Origin: Hyperoplus lanceolatus
Taxonomy: Eukaryota; Chordata; Actinopteri; Uranoscopiformes; Ammodytidae
Direction: 5' to 3'
Length of the DNA: 64,000 nt
NCBI GenBank assembly: GCA_026929865.2
Contig: CM049395.1
Location: forward strand, 32,419,501-32,483,500
This document shows positions 1 to 16,289 of this stretch, one piece after another. A model generated the notes under the pieces. It had not been told where the DNA came from. It did not search any database and saw nothing but the letters and a program-made list of their open reading frames with translations. Position 1 is the first letter of the stretch. Every line of letters starts with the position of its first letter. The position numbers and the translations under genes were made by a program.

Positions 1-249
1 CAGCATGCGCTCCGCGGGCATGCCGCAGAAGGACACGGTGGTGGTGGCCGTGGGCATGGAGGCGCTCACTGACGGGACAGTCCGGTTTAGGTAGGCAGTG
101 GGGCGGCTTATCCGCAGCAGGTCCTCCACTAGAAAGCTGGAGTGGGTCGGAAAGACGGACGGCAGGCTCTGCTGCAGCGGCAGAGAGGCTGCGGGCCGGT
201 ACAGCCCAGGATACAAGGCAGGAGGCGCCCAGACGCTTGGGATCATCAT
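1..249 (-). CDS. dbx1: Developing brain homeobox protein Dbx1, N-terminal exon (partial)
   Basis: Reading the minus strand from the ATG at 249-247 gives 83 codons open to the window edge, starting MMIPS and containing SSFLVEDLLRISRP at about residues 37-50. That block and the Pro/Leu-rich start (APPALYPGLYRPA) are characteristic of vertebrate Dbx1, a homeodomain repressor that patterns p0/V0 interneuron progenitors in the ventral neural tube. The FLVEDLL core resembles an eh1 Groucho-binding motif (inference). The homeodomain is not in the window and no splice donor is reached. A second in-frame ATG directly follows the first. From about residue 60 the Ser/Thr-rich sequence diverges from the paralogues I remember. 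Fish carry dbx1a and dbx1b; the YPGLYRPA start suggests dbx1a, but I do not assign it firmly. Minus orientation next to htatip2(+) and prmt3(+) fits the tetrapod order. Confidence 0.87.
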   Translation of the reverse strand, partial: MMIPSVWAPPALYPGLYRPAASLPLQQSLPSVFPTHSSFLVEDLLRISRPTAYLNRTVPSVSASMPTATTTVSFCGMPAERML

Positions 250-380
250 GGTCCCGGGATTCAAAACAAATCGGCGTGTGAAAGTGAAAGCTGAGAGATA
301 CTCCTTGTGTTTAGCTGGGAGAGAATGAGTCGTGTGAATGGCTGCTAACTCCTCTGGTCTCCTCACTCTGGGGAGAGGAG

Positions 381-499
381 TTTTTATAGCGGCCTGCCCC
401 CCCGGCCCTCGGCTCAGCGCTGACAGCCTAAACAATGGGGCTCAACAAAGTTCTCCACATGGGTCGCTTTCATGCCGCATCGCCCGGCCTGCTGATTGG
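381..499 (-). promoter_or_regulatory. dbx1 core promoter: TATA box and CCAAT box
   Basis: On the minus strand TATAAAAA lies at 388-381, about 130 bp upstream of the dbx1 ATG, predicting a start site near 350-358 and a 5' UTR of about 105 nt. A CCAAT box in the context GGCCAATCA lies at 499-495. The sequence between them is GC-rich. Positions and orientation fit the gene; no experimental start site is available here. Confidence 0.5.
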
Positions 500-3400
500 C
501 CGGAGCACGCAATTTATGATTGCATTAGACTTCATAAGCAAGCAATACACAATGTCTCCACCACAAAAGGGGCTCAGTCATCAATTTTGCATGTTGACCA
601 CTTTCCTTTCAGTTTGTTTTGTTTGGCAGAGACAAGCTGCCTAATTAAAGAGCAATCCTTACAGATTCAGGCATTATATGGGGATTTTTAATGAGTATTT
701 AAAAAAAGATACTTTATGCCTTCCCATTCAGGGTGCCTTTATGTTATGCAGGATATAAAAAATAGGTTATATATGCAAACATATTCTTTTATTCTATTTT
801 CAGTTCTGGAAAATAATATATAGACATAACTAGACTTTAAACTATGTAATACCATCAATAGATTAACTGATTTAATTTAGCTTTATCTCCATTGTTAAAA
901 TGTACAAGTTCTACATTGGCTGCAGACGCTGCACAGCATCTCAAATGTAAATCAGCTTTAGGGTTTCATAGGATTCTCAACACTCAATCTGGCCCTCGTC
1001 ATGGAATAATGTCTTAAACGGATTTCTGCTATCAAAACGCTTTAACAGATGTGTTAAATATCACTCTTTTTGCTCGGGCTTCATTCAGTGCGCAGAGCCG
1101 CCGATCAGTGCGCGCAGGAGAAGTGTGCGGCCTGAGCCGTGCGCTCATGATCCTGTTAACCATGAACTAACTGTCACCCTCAGCTGCGGAGGAGGCGCCC
1201 CTCGGCCTTTCTCTCCTTCCCTCTCCCGGCTTCAAAAAAAGCCCCGTGGAATTAAAAAAAGAAAAAAAGGCTTTATTTCTAAAGACGGTTTTGTTCTGCT
1301 ATTTTAACCGGCTGAATAAAAGTGCATCTGTGATTTGATTTAAAACGCATTCATATGAGCGGACACTGAGACCCCATATAAAACTCTTATTAAAGCGACT
1401 TGGAGCCTGATCGTCGTGTTCTGTCAGCTTTGCCCCTGAAAACCCGTTAAAGCAGAGCGATCAGGCGAAAGTGCATTGCAGACCAAGCGAAGGGAAAAAA
1501 ACGTCGAAGTACTGCCGCTTTAAAACCCAATAAAAGTCAGGAAAACAATACAACTAAAAGTTTGATTTAGATTAAAAATAATTCAGAACGAAATAACTGA
1601 TTTTTTTAAAACAATTATTTGATTTCATAAATGTGTAGCATTCAAATTGGTCTACTGTTGTTTCCTATTTATTTAGCCTACGGGCTATGCCTTTATTGTT
1701 TATATAGCCTGCACCAGAGTAATTTATTATTACATTTTTCAGTCGCTGTGTTCTTTTACACAAAAATATGTTTTTTTCCAGGCTAATTGTTTTACAGTTA
1801 ACGAAATAAATTGTAGTAGCCATCTCTTTCTTCTTTGGTGAGTCTGTTATTGATATTTTTTATTTTTTTATTTTGTGATATTGGGAAACAAATTACATAA
1901 ATTATAATATTTTAGGTTTTTCTACTGTGCATAAATACACTTTTAATCGATTTAAAGACCAATTTACGGCACCCTTTTTGTAAACATCTGCTTTATTCAA
2001 TGAATTTTCTGGCTGCTAGCCAGTCAGTTTGCATCATTTGGGAACAGCTCAAATAATCATAAGTGCTTCAACATCAATCTAATATAAACTGGCCCACAAT
2101 CCGATAATTAAAAGGGAACGCCTCCGTGAAATGATCCTTTCGGGAGAGTCAAAGCTTATCAGAGGTGCGTCTGCTTAATGTGCGCAGCAGCCACAAACAG
2201 GCGTTAACACGGCGCCTCGTCACCACAGCTACACCTTCAATAAGTAACAAGACCTTCAAAGCTTTTTTATGAGCCCATATTCCTTTACTTGGCTCCCCCG
2301 AAATCCTCATTTTGTGAGCGGTAAGCAGATGGTTAGCAGGAAGCATGGGCTGCTCAGCCTGACCGAGACTAATTTCTACGAGCTTTGCAAGCTTGCCACG
2401 TCCCCGCTCCTTTACCAGGCCGAGTAAAAACAGCTGGCTGGGGATGAATTAAAGCCATTAAAAGCACATCTCTTAAATATTACCACCCCCACCACACACA
2501 CACCCACCCCATACAGCCTCACTTAAGTCCCATCACTTTCGCATAATCGTCCTATGGTATTCATCTACCCATGTTGAAGTTTACATGGCATTACAGGGTC
2601 GTTTGTAGTTATTTTCAAGCCCCTCTATCATTTGTTTATTACTAATTATTTTGGCCTATATTATTGCATCAGTGTAGGTATTTATGAGTTTACAGTGGTG
2701 TCCAGTGCTAAGCCTTTAGTAACCTATTAATGGCTCAAATGTATGAATAATTGTAGAGCTTTATCTGTCCTGGTTTTTATCACTTATGATATCCTTATCT
2801 ACAGGAAGGATTACTCTTATTAATCACGTATGATAGAATATAGGCATCACTTCGGAAATGACCAGTATGGAATGACAGTTAAACTTATAACACTGCTATT
2901 TTTTCCATCTTTTCTACAATTAATTTATTTTTGAATATTAGTGGATTGTTAGACTTTTTCCGACAAGGCCATGCGACTAGTTTACTAAATAGATGAACTT
3001 AACTATTGTCTTGGGTGTCTTTCTGCCTCGTTAAGTGAAAGGGGCTGAGTAAATATGTTACCCATGCATGAGAGGCTCTGTATGGGCCGTGCCATTGTGC
3101 CGCGGGTCCGACAGGTGGTTAACTGTTTATTATTCCCTCATTATTTATCGGTGACGTGGTCGCACCGAGGAAAAAGAACTCCCCATCTTTTCATTTAACC
3201 GGGGATGAACAGATTGTGCTGACTGGTTGCAGCCTCGTGTATGACACCGGTCACCAGTCCATCCATCTCCGCCCTACAGCCATTCAGCCCGCATCCAACT
3301 CCATCAGGATTTGGTCAATGAAACGCTTTATTTCACTTAACACATCCAATCTGGCGATTTGGCCATTTTCTGTTGCAGTGCATATACACTTGCCAAATAC

Positions 3401-4398
3401 AACCAAGCAGGATGCCACACAAACATCCCAGCAAAACTACAAGTTTGTGGATATTGAAAATGATCGTATCGAGGCCCACACGTGCCAATAAAAAAGTGTA
3501 AATAATAAATTAGACCGTAAATAAAGTAGAATTGTTAGGATCTTTCTCCAGAAACTAACAATGGTGAAAAGTTATTAACTTAAGAGGGTTTTGAGGTACT
3601 TTAATTTAATTATATTTTACTACACTTATTTGAAAGTTATACTTGTTAGTAAATCAAGTTAATTAAAAATAAGCAAATTAAAGAACATTTGAAAGTGGCC
3701 ATTTTCCATAAAGCTTGCTGCTAATATGTCCAATTTTGTCCATGAGTTCTCCTAAAGGGAAGTTCTGAGGGTGTGTCTACAACATCTCAGGCTTGAGCCA
3801 TTTATGCCTTAAAATGTCTCAGATGAAGCTGGAGTGAATCCTCACTGCTGCCATGTGACTTTAACCAAACATCTATTTGATCAGATTCATTTTGAGAGCG
3901 AGCATCACCTCACTCAGGGTGTTATGGCCGAGGCTTCACCTCCACTCACCGGTGGCACTGAAGGTCCCTGCAGCATCTGGCGCAGGTGGCCCAAAAGCCC
4001 CGCTCAACACTGAGCAAATTAGCAATGCCACAAGACTCAGAAGAGCAGTGACAAGCATTAAATCAATATTAACTTTGTATTAAACATGGGCCCCTCCCTC
4101 TTCCCCAAATGGACTGGAGCCATACGAGTGCACAAAGCGCTCTGTATGAACTCTGGCTGCACCTGTTCCCTCTCTCTTGGCCATGGGAGTTCAACTTCTT
4201 AGTTTCACCCCAGGCTCCTTTTTTTCATCCGCTTCGCCCCACTCTGAATTCTTTCAGTTAGGCTTTTGTCATGATTTTTGATCCCAGCTTCACATCACGT
4301 TATTGAGAACATAACTTTCAAATGAGCAATTTCATTAATTGTCCAAACTGTGACAAACAAAGTTACATTTTCAAGCGCAGAAAGTCTCACAGCAGAAT

Positions 4399-4400
<2 letters not shown>
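500..4400. other. dbx1 upstream intergenic DNA, no gene seen
   Basis: No ORF with recognisable protein similarity and no repeat I recognise. The sequence is AT-rich and complex. Stretches at about 500-680 and 2100-2460 have the mixed composition and many TAAT/ATTA cores typical of developmental enhancers. The first includes TTATGATTGCATTAGAC and CCTAATTAAAG near the promoter. Conservation cannot be tested by reading. A 111-codon ORF at 3156-3491 looks fortuitous. Confidence 0.5.

Positions 4401-4469
<69 letters not shown>
4401..4469. repeat. (CT)n microsatellite
   Basis: An uninterrupted CT run of about 34 copies, broken only at its right edge. Confidence 0.97.
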
Positions 4470-4473
<4 letters not shown>

Positions 4474-5011
4474 TGGTCCAGCCTGGGACACTTGCTTCCC
4501 CCCTTTTGCTGTTCATCCATTAGCAGTTGTCAGTATGGATGTCGAGTGGTGTCCTAATCCTCTTAAAGCGCATGTTGGTACAGTTTGCATATCATTTTCT
4601 CATCTAGGAGAAAGGCCACAACCCTCTCTATTCACAGGGATTCCCTGTCCTCTTTCAGTGCAGCCACAGCCAACAGCATTAGCATAATCTGACAACCAAT
4701 ACCATTGTCCGTGACCTTGTATGCAAAGTTAATTGCTCATTAATACCAGACAAAACAGAGGGGTGCAGAGGAAACACAGTAGTCCTCTAAATCCTTGTTT
4801 TAGAAGGGACAGGCATGCAGGTGGAACATCCTACGCTGGCTCATTAAACTCTACCTGAATTGATAAGAATGTATTCAAATCTAAATATTTTAATACTTTT
4901 TTTTTTTACACAAGCATCTGGTGCAGAAAAATACCCAGAACTGGGTGTGTAAGGGTGTTTCACCAACCTCTATTTTTAACAATATTCTGTGGCCAAGTCC
5001 AAACACACACA

Positions 5012-5090
5012 AACATGCAAGCACGCACATGCACACACACACACACACACAGACACACAGACACACACACGCAACACACCCACTCACACA

Positions 5091-5160
<70 letters not shown>

Positions 5161-5170
5161 AATCGCAAAA

Positions 5171-5228
<58 letters not shown>

Positions 5229-5263
5229 GAATCATAGAAACTCACACAAACAAACACACACAC

Positions 5264-5325
<62 letters not shown>

Positions 5326-5352
5326 GAATCGCACACACACACACACACAAAG
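5012..5352. repeat. Compound (CA)n microsatellite cluster
   Basis: Four long CA arrays separated by short related spacers such as AAAATAATCGCAAAACT, AAAGAATCATAGAAACT and AAAGAATCG. The spacers resemble each other, so the arrays appear to have been duplicated as larger units of roughly 70-90 bp. Open frames of His-Thr or Cys-Val repeats across it are not genes. Confidence 0.95.
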
Positions 5353-8300
5353 GCTTGCACACACTCCCTCAAAAGTATATACAATTGGTCACAGTAGCTC
5401 AGCGTTAATCAATTGCAAATGTATCTCTCGCCAAATTTAATCTCATCTCTACATTAGTTTCACGGATTCGGGGCGATTTGCAAGAGGAGCCTCCAGTCCG
5501 ACCCCCTCCGCCACCCCAAGCACCTGGCAGTCTTTTGGGTATAGCGTCATGTAAACAACCAGTGCTTTAGCGGGTGCCCTGTCTGAGGACCCAAGCGTCA
5601 CCGCGCAGCACGGGAAAGAAGGGCCAGGCTGTGTGGTTGTCAACACTGGTTTAGTTTAGGGGTCCCGTGGTGACATTAGCGGTGACTCTCCTGGGTCGGG
5701 GCCGACCTGAAGCACTTGTTTGATATAGATATAGCTGCTAGTATCTGAGTATTATGGAATGAACTGGCACTAGACAGGGTTCAGAAGGCCGCCACATGCA
5801 GCTGCCTAATACTGTCTTTGTGTTCTGCAGGGCTGCACAGCCAGCATGACATGCTTGGGATGGATGAAAAATGTAATAAAACGCCTGTTTGCACGATTTC
5901 TTTCAGTTGTGTGCACCAACAAAATCAAGGAAATATGGCGTCTTTTAGTCATGCACAGTACAAGCCAAGGCTTTGAAAAACTTTATTTATTTATTTTTCC
6001 CAAATAACTTTTCCTTGGGCTAAAACTTGCTGTTGATGGATTCTGGTCTGGAAGTTGGTTGTTTAGTGGGGCTTTTGGTTAGAAACAGTGTGTGAGTGTG
6101 TGTAGGAGGGGTGGCTGTGCTGGGCAGTTGAAGAAGAAGAAGAAGAAGAAGAAGAAGAAGGTATGAATGGGGAAAGAAGGGGCTTGGGTGGAGGAGGGGA
6201 TGCTTGACGGACTTCACTGCCTGTTGGCCCTGCAGCATTGATGCCGTGTTGGCCATATAATCGGATTGCCAGTGGGTGAAAGTGAGCCCTGGTGCTTATG
6301 TCAGTTTGCGTCTCGTCAAGCTGAATAATACGCATGGCCAGGGAGTGAAGCGGACGCTTGCCATTGAGGGTTCTCAGTACTTGTGGCTAAGCATTTCTAA
6401 AAGAGAGAAAAAGCCTCATTGGATTCATATATAATTCTCACTCAAGCGTTTTGATGCATTTGCATAACAGGAGGAAACCAGTGATCTTTTCAATGCTGCT
6501 GCTGCTCCTGCTGCACAAGTGTGTGTTTGAATGTGCCACTGTGTGTGTGTGCGTGCGTGTCTGTGTGTGCATTTGAAAGGGCTCTAGCTGAGCCCTGCAT
6601 AAACAAGGCTGGACACGGTTTCTTGCACTTGGCCTCTCATGATTAATCGAAGATCAACAACAAAACGACAGAACATTTAGTTTTTTCCACTTATCTTGTC
6701 TCATGTTGAGGGAAATAAACAGAGCCAGGAGCAAGAGTTCAGTGTCTAAGTTGTTGTGAATGAACATGACCAAAGATAACATTGCTGCCCTTCAGTTTAG
6801 GTGGATTTCATTTGAAAAGTTTAAAGAAGAGTTGAAAATGTGGAGGCTTTCCTGATGCTGTATTTCAAACCAGTGTTTTTGATTCATATACTGTAAGCTG
6901 AGGCTCCTGTTGAATGTGGTCAGCATGGAAAGTACTGAAATCCAATGTAAAACATCATTATCTAAAAAAATCGCTTTGTGATTTATTTATTGTTGTGCTT
7001 TAGCCCACTGTCATGTTAAACCTAAAGTGCAGTCATCTATTAAGACAACAACATTTCATTTATGTGTGTCCAAGTCAATGAGTTGTCGTCAATCCAATTA
7101 ATCTGTTTATCTTAAGACAAGATAGTCGAGTAAGATTTCTTTTTTATTTTGATTACTTTTTGTTGCCTTAAAGTGGGGGATTCTGAAAAATATGTCACAC
7201 AATTGCTACCCTGTAAATACTGCTGGAATAGTTAGAACTATTATGATTGACAGAAAAGTAATCAACACACATTTGGAAGGGTTTCTTACTTCTCTCTCTG
7301 TTATTTCCTTGTAAAGTGAACATCTTTGGGTTTAAGACTGTTAGTTGAACAAAGCAATTTTGAAATTGTCTCATTAGGTTCTGGGAGCTGGCGCTAACCA
7401 AAACAGAATCGAACACATACATATAATAAATAAGTTAATTGAGAATTCAATTCTGATTAATTAAATTCCAAGTTGAGAGCTATCCTCACAGCTAGGATCA
7501 TGATTATTTCATTTAATATCTACTGTACTGCAGTATAGGGACACATCATAGAGAACATGTTTAATTGTCTTTATACTTTTTGACTTTGCTGTTTATCATT
7601 TGTATCTAGTCTACAGTGTTCATACAAAGTGTGTTAAGTTGGTTGAGTTTAGTTGGAAAAAGTTAAGCAAAAGTCTGTTGACAAAGCCATGACAGCAGCC
7701 ATATAGTTTGAAACCACTGTTGGTCTTGTGTGAGGTTAGTAGCAGAAGCTGATAGGGCCACTGCAGTTCTCCTCAACCCGGATGTGGACCATCAGCCGGT
7801 CCATTTACCCTGTTGAAGCTCTGTGAGGCATGATGCCCATCAGGATGGGCAGGGTCTCCCGTTATACAGACAGCAGTAATGTGGTCTGACTGACTTTCCA
7901 CACAGCAGACCCCCCAGGTCTGATGCCAATCCTGGAGCAGTCAAAGTCCTGCAGCTCAAAGTCACATCCATCCATTTGGAGCCATTGGCCTGTGCTGGTT
8001 CTTATTGTAATTGATCCCATCATTGCACTATGGGGTATCTAATAGGCCCTAGGTGAGGTGACCTCTGCCCCACCAGGTTTTAACTCCCCCTCTGCTTGTC
8101 AGTTCTCCAAACCATCACTCCATCTATCCTTTTCACCATCTCCTGCAGTCCATTTCCCCCTTTCTTCTTCTTCACGCCCCCTCTCTCCACAGGTTTAGCA
8201 GCCATGTTGAGGAGCCCAGAGCTGTTTCAGCGTAATGAGCGAGAAATGACACAGTTTATTGCGATCAGAGACGGTGAGATGTAGGAGCACTTTCATGTTT

Positions 8301-9561
8301 TTTTCACGTAGCAAAGTGTAACCAGGATTGCAATTGGCTTTTCATAATGACATCATGAGCAGGATATGGGGTTAAGCCAGTCTACCAGAAACAATGTGGA
8401 AAAGGAGGCAGATCTCTTTTCAAAAAGCATTTAGAAGCTTTGAAGAAGAATTCCAAAATCTGTAAATCTTGCCTTGAATCCTCTGAATATTTTTCTATAC
8501 TTTTTCATACATCGTCCATTGCATTCTCGGTTTTTATCTCAGAGTACTTTGTATATTATCTTTAGCTGGAGAGTCTTCCTAGAGACCTCTTGTACTTGTA
8601 CAAAAGACGAATGGAGAAAGGCGGGGGGAAGGGTCGACTATTGCAGAGTGACCTCTGCTCTGCAAAGCCAAATGATAAGACACTTAAGGTCAAGGAGAGC
8701 ACAATGGCCTGAGAGAGAGTCCACTCCAAAGACAACAAGCCGCGGAGCAGGAATTTGAAACTTTCACTTGCCTTCAAGAAAATCACTTGAGGTAAAGCTT
8801 GAAGGAGCCAGCCGGTTTAAGGATGGAAGCGGCTCAAATGGTTCTTACACCTTACCCTCTGTTCGGGGAATACGATAGATGTAAAATCTTAGAGAGTGAC
8901 CCATTGTTTGCCCTGCCACACACATAGAGTATTTGGTTCCAGTTGTCTTTCTTTCTAGTTTTCATGGGACAGTGTGATTCCAGCTATTATCCATGGACAT
9001 GGTTCTCCTTGAATTTTTTTTTCTCAATGTCTTTTTTTTGGTCCACGGTTTGATGGATCTTTACAGTCTTTTCTCTGAGGCAGATAAAGTGGGACAAGCG
9101 GAGACTAATTGATCAAGGGAGAAGCAAATCTCAGTGTCACAGTCTGGGATTCCAACCCTTTTAGCTTTACGACGTGTGTCCAACCAGTGCAGCCGTGGCC
9201 AGATCTCAGACAATCTCCAAGATCCCAGTAGATGGATGGGAAATTATGGAAGCCATTTGTTGTTTGAGGCCGACACTCATTCATCTCCTTGAAGTAAATC
9301 CGCAGCAATCATTCATGCAATCCTAGAAACTGATGTTCCTGCATGTTTTCTTAAACAATGACATTACTTGCTACTGTTGTTATGCGAGGTTAGCGGTATG
9401 TGATGAATGGTCTGTGAAATGAGGCCACGGTGACATGAAAAATGTGCAGAATAGTGACACATATGTTCCAATTTCAAACCATTCATTAAACTGAGACAAT
9501 ATTTCAAGGATTAGAGATAAAGCCGTCTCCTGAGTACAGGGATCATGGCTGCATTGATATT
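5353..9561. other. Intergenic DNA, no confident gene
   Basis: Mostly unique-looking sequence. A (GAA)n run lies at 6130-6160 and a short GT-rich stretch at 6540-6570. The block 7740-8080 is higher in GC and looks single-copy. A segment at 8193-8273 has splice-like flanks and is listed separately. I see no protein-coding similarity. Confidence 0.5.
8193..8273 (+). other. Exon-like segment with splice-consensus flanks (unassigned)
   Basis: A long pyrimidine tract rich in TTCTTC/CTCTCT ends in CTCCACAG at 8192. It is followed by 81 bp with an open frame and an internal ATG (MLRSPELFQRNEREMTQF), then ACG|GTGAGAT at the right edge. The signals are good on both sides and the length is a multiple of three. 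No family is recognised and no partner exon was found, so it could be chance or a non-coding RNA exon. Confidence 0.2.
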
Positions 9562-11555
<1,994 letters not shown>

Positions 11556-11653
11556 AATATAATATAATATAATATAATATAATATAATATAATATAATAT
11601 AATATAATATAATATAATATAATATAATATAATATAATATAATATAATATAAT
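11556..11653. repeat. (AATAT)n pentanucleotide microsatellite
   Basis: About 19 near-perfect tandem copies of a 5-bp AATAT/ATAAT unit. Confidence 0.97.
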
Positions 11654-12319
11654 AATAACAGAATAATAACTTTCTTGTTCTGTTTATTTAATTTCCTCCA
11701 TTAAACTGTTTTACTTTTTGGTCAGCTACATTGATGAGAATTGTACAAAACCACTACGGAAATAAACTCCATTACAAGCAACAATTCTGGATAAAAGTTT
11801 TCTCCTGAAAGAGTATCTGGAGAGTCTCAAACCTGCTGATGAAAATTGTGCTATAATGATAGGTGAGAGATTGGAGAAGATGGCTGCATTGGTACAGGAC
11901 AGTCTCAGAACTGTTTTGCACAACAAAAAGACCTGGTTTGACCAGAAGGGTGGAGAGGGATATTTGAACGGGGCCACCATGTGCCTTTATCTGCTTCCCA
12001 CCAGTGAAAGCAAGTTGCTGACCAAGTGGCATGAACCTTATAAGGTTACCAAACAGACAGGTTTGTAACATTTGTACTGTTCAAGCCTCTGCTGCTCCAG
12101 ACAGTCAGGGAGAAATACGGTACACGATTCTTCTCTTTAAGCATCACATTTGATCCCTTCCCCGTGCTTTGATTTGATCATCTGTTGGAGAGAGTTTGCA
12201 GCCAAAAGTACATCAGTACCTTTGACTTGACCAAAGGGGTACTGGCAGCTGATGTTTGCACCAGAGGCCATAAAGCTGGACGTTTTCAAGACAACATTTG
12301 GGCTGTTCCAATTCAAGGT

Positions 12320-12517
12320 GACGCTTCGATATTATGTTTAGATATTATTGTGTCTTGTTTAGTTTTGTAGTATTTATTGGTCTTACCTGCCCAGGGACTA
12401 CAGGTGGAAAATAGCAGTTTGCTAAAACCTTGTACAATGCATCTCTCCTTCCCCTAAATAAGGTTAATGTTTCTTTTGTACATTGTCCCTGTTTAAATAA
12501 AGTTACATTACATTACA
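12320..12517 (+). mobile_element. 5'-truncated LINE 3' tail inserted in the Gypsy relic
   Basis: The segment with CTTACCTGCCCAGGGACTAC and ending in TTTAAATAAAG plus ATTAC repeats is the kind of 3' UTR seen in fish CR1/Rex1-like non-LTR elements. It splits the Gypsy RT frame between FQFKV and MLFG, so it is a later nested insertion. No coding part remains. The left boundary is approximate and the family name is from memory. Confidence 0.5.
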
Positions 12518-12949
12518 TGCTGTTTGGTTCCAGAGACTGCTGGATCATCTTCTGAGGACTGGGTCAGTGTTTTTCCTGGCCTATACTCGAACAACTTGGT
12601 GCTTTTCAGCCAATCCTGGGATGAGTATGTGTCCCACCTGCGGCAGGTCTTCAATCAGGTCTGCGTGTCCGCACTCACCATCGATCCCAACAAGTGCACT
12701 TTTGCTCAAAAGCAAGTGGGGTACGTGGGTTACATAATTTAATATTGTCTGATAAGAACTCGGGGGGGGGGGGGGGGCAAGGTCGAAGCCATCCAAGCCT
12801 TCATGGGACTAATAGAATTGTACAGAAAGTCCATACCACATTTGTTTAAGCGATGGGCTGTTTTGACGTACCTGACAAAGGCATTGGCTCCCAACAAGGT
12901 TTGCTGCATGGAGGAGTGCGAGAGGGCCTTCAAAGATCATAAAGAATAA

Positions 12950-12989
12950 CAACAACAACAACAGCAACAACAACAACAACAACAACAAC

Positions 12990-13073
<84 letters not shown>
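12950..13073. repeat. (CAA)n(TAA)n compound microsatellite
   Basis: About 13 CAA-type triplets pass directly into about 28 TAA triplets. The array sits inside the Gypsy relic between its RT-connection and RNase H pieces. A run of 16 G (12762-12777) lies 170 bp upstream. Confidence 0.95.
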
Positions 13074-13075
<2 letters not shown>

Positions 13076-13215
13076 ATTTTATTTGTAATGCACTTTATAT
13101 TGCTAGAATCTCAAGAAGCAATATTTAGTGACTCAGTTGTCCATAGCCTTGACTTTTGCAAATATTTCATCCGTAAGACTGATGCTTTGGAAGTTGGCTT
13201 TTTGGGCAATGCTGC

Positions 13216-15462
<2,247 letters not shown>

Positions 15463-15974
15463 GGTACCTGTGAGAGTCTCTCATGTGCAGCTAAGGGTGC
15501 CATTGAGGGAGACAGGAGGGAGAATAGGCCGTGTGGGACAAACAATCCTGAGGAGTCTATCATTCTGTGTGGTGTTGTCTTAGGGTCTGAATAGAGCCAG
15601 TGTGACCTGCCCCTCACCACCACAACCCCCTCCTCCTCCTCTCCATCTACTCCGCCTATCAGCTACAAGCAACTCCACCACTTCCAATACACAGCATCCC
15701 CAACTTCAATAGTCAATAGTTGCCTTATTGTCAACTTCATGAGCACAAACAAGCTACTTTCTCCTCTAGCCATGGTCCTCATTTTTATGGGATCAACTTT
15801 TTTTTTTTTATCATCGATATTTTCAACTATTCCAATATAAAGTTGTTTAGCATAAATTATTGTCTCAACGTGATATGGTTGAAATTTACAGTGGGACAAT
15901 ATGACTCCTGTCCATCTTTGGCCGAGTAGATCCTGGCTTTGCAAGCAAACCTGACATTGCAATTCATACAATAA

Positions 15975-15979
15975 AATAC

Positions 15980-16048
<69 letters not shown>

Positions 16049-16066
16049 CACACACACATAGTATTG
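15975..16066. repeat. (TA)n microsatellite inside an inverted repeat
   Basis: About 29 TA copies (15988-16046) are bracketed by AATACTATGTGTGTA on the left and TACACACACACATAGTATT on the right. These are reverse complements apart from GT/CA copy number. The whole block can fold into one long hairpin. Confidence 0.85.
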
Positions 16067-16067
16067 T

Positions 16068-16230
16068 ACACTGCACATGAGAAGTCAAAACACTTTCACA
16101 TATCAAAAACTGGTTAAAAAAATCTTCACACTTTTCTTCTTAATTTCAGTGGTGGCAATTTGAGATGTTATAAGCAAAGAACTCACTCATGACTTAACAC
16201 TGCAAATGAGAAGTCAAAACACTTTCATTC
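16068..16230. repeat. Pair of direct repeats of about 26 bp
   Basis: A motif close to GAGAAGTCAAAACACTTTCA, preceded by ACACTGCA, occurs at about 16068-16100 and again at about 16198-16230, roughly 130 bp apart. It lies between the TA hairpin and a Tc1 end and is probably part of the same decayed element. Confidence 0.6.
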
Positions 16231-16289
16231 AAAGTATATCCTGGCAAACCAGTATACATAATTATCAATGACAGTATCTACATTAAGCG

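Larger units (their letters stand above)
11830..13215 (+). mobile_element. Ty3/Gypsy retrotransposon relic (integrase, RT and RNase H pieces)
   Basis: Several plus-strand fragments match Gypsy Pol. Positions 11856-12068 resemble the integrase C-terminal region (KTWFDQKG, LLPTSESKLLTKWHEPYKV). Positions 12150-12235 resemble RT (DPFP, then KYISTFDLTKG). Positions 12290-12318 read TTFGLFQFKV. Positions 12620-12742 read SWDEYVSHLRQVF and PNKCTFAQKQVGYVGYII. Positions 12780-12945 read like the RT-connection region (ECERAFKDHK). Positions 13133-13215 resemble the start of RNase H (HSLDFCKYFIRKTDA). Stops and frameshifts are frequent, so this is dead. The integrase-like piece lies upstream of RT, the reverse of normal Gypsy order, implying rearrangement or two copies. 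A LINE tail and a microsatellite interrupt it. Confidence 0.75.

Noticed and set aside
98-328. Plus-strand ORF over the dbx1 exon
   Set aside because: Shadow of the minus-strand dbx1 coding sequence, which has clear family similarity.
3156-3491. 111-codon ORF in the dbx1 upstream region
   Set aside because: No recognisable domain, no promoter or splice context, and a length that chance allows.
4890-5440. Several open frames of 90-160 codons rich in His-Thr or Cys-Val (also at 9380-9727, 15161-15623 and 34046-34871)
   Set aside because: They are translations of CA/GT microsatellites on both strands with no other protein character.
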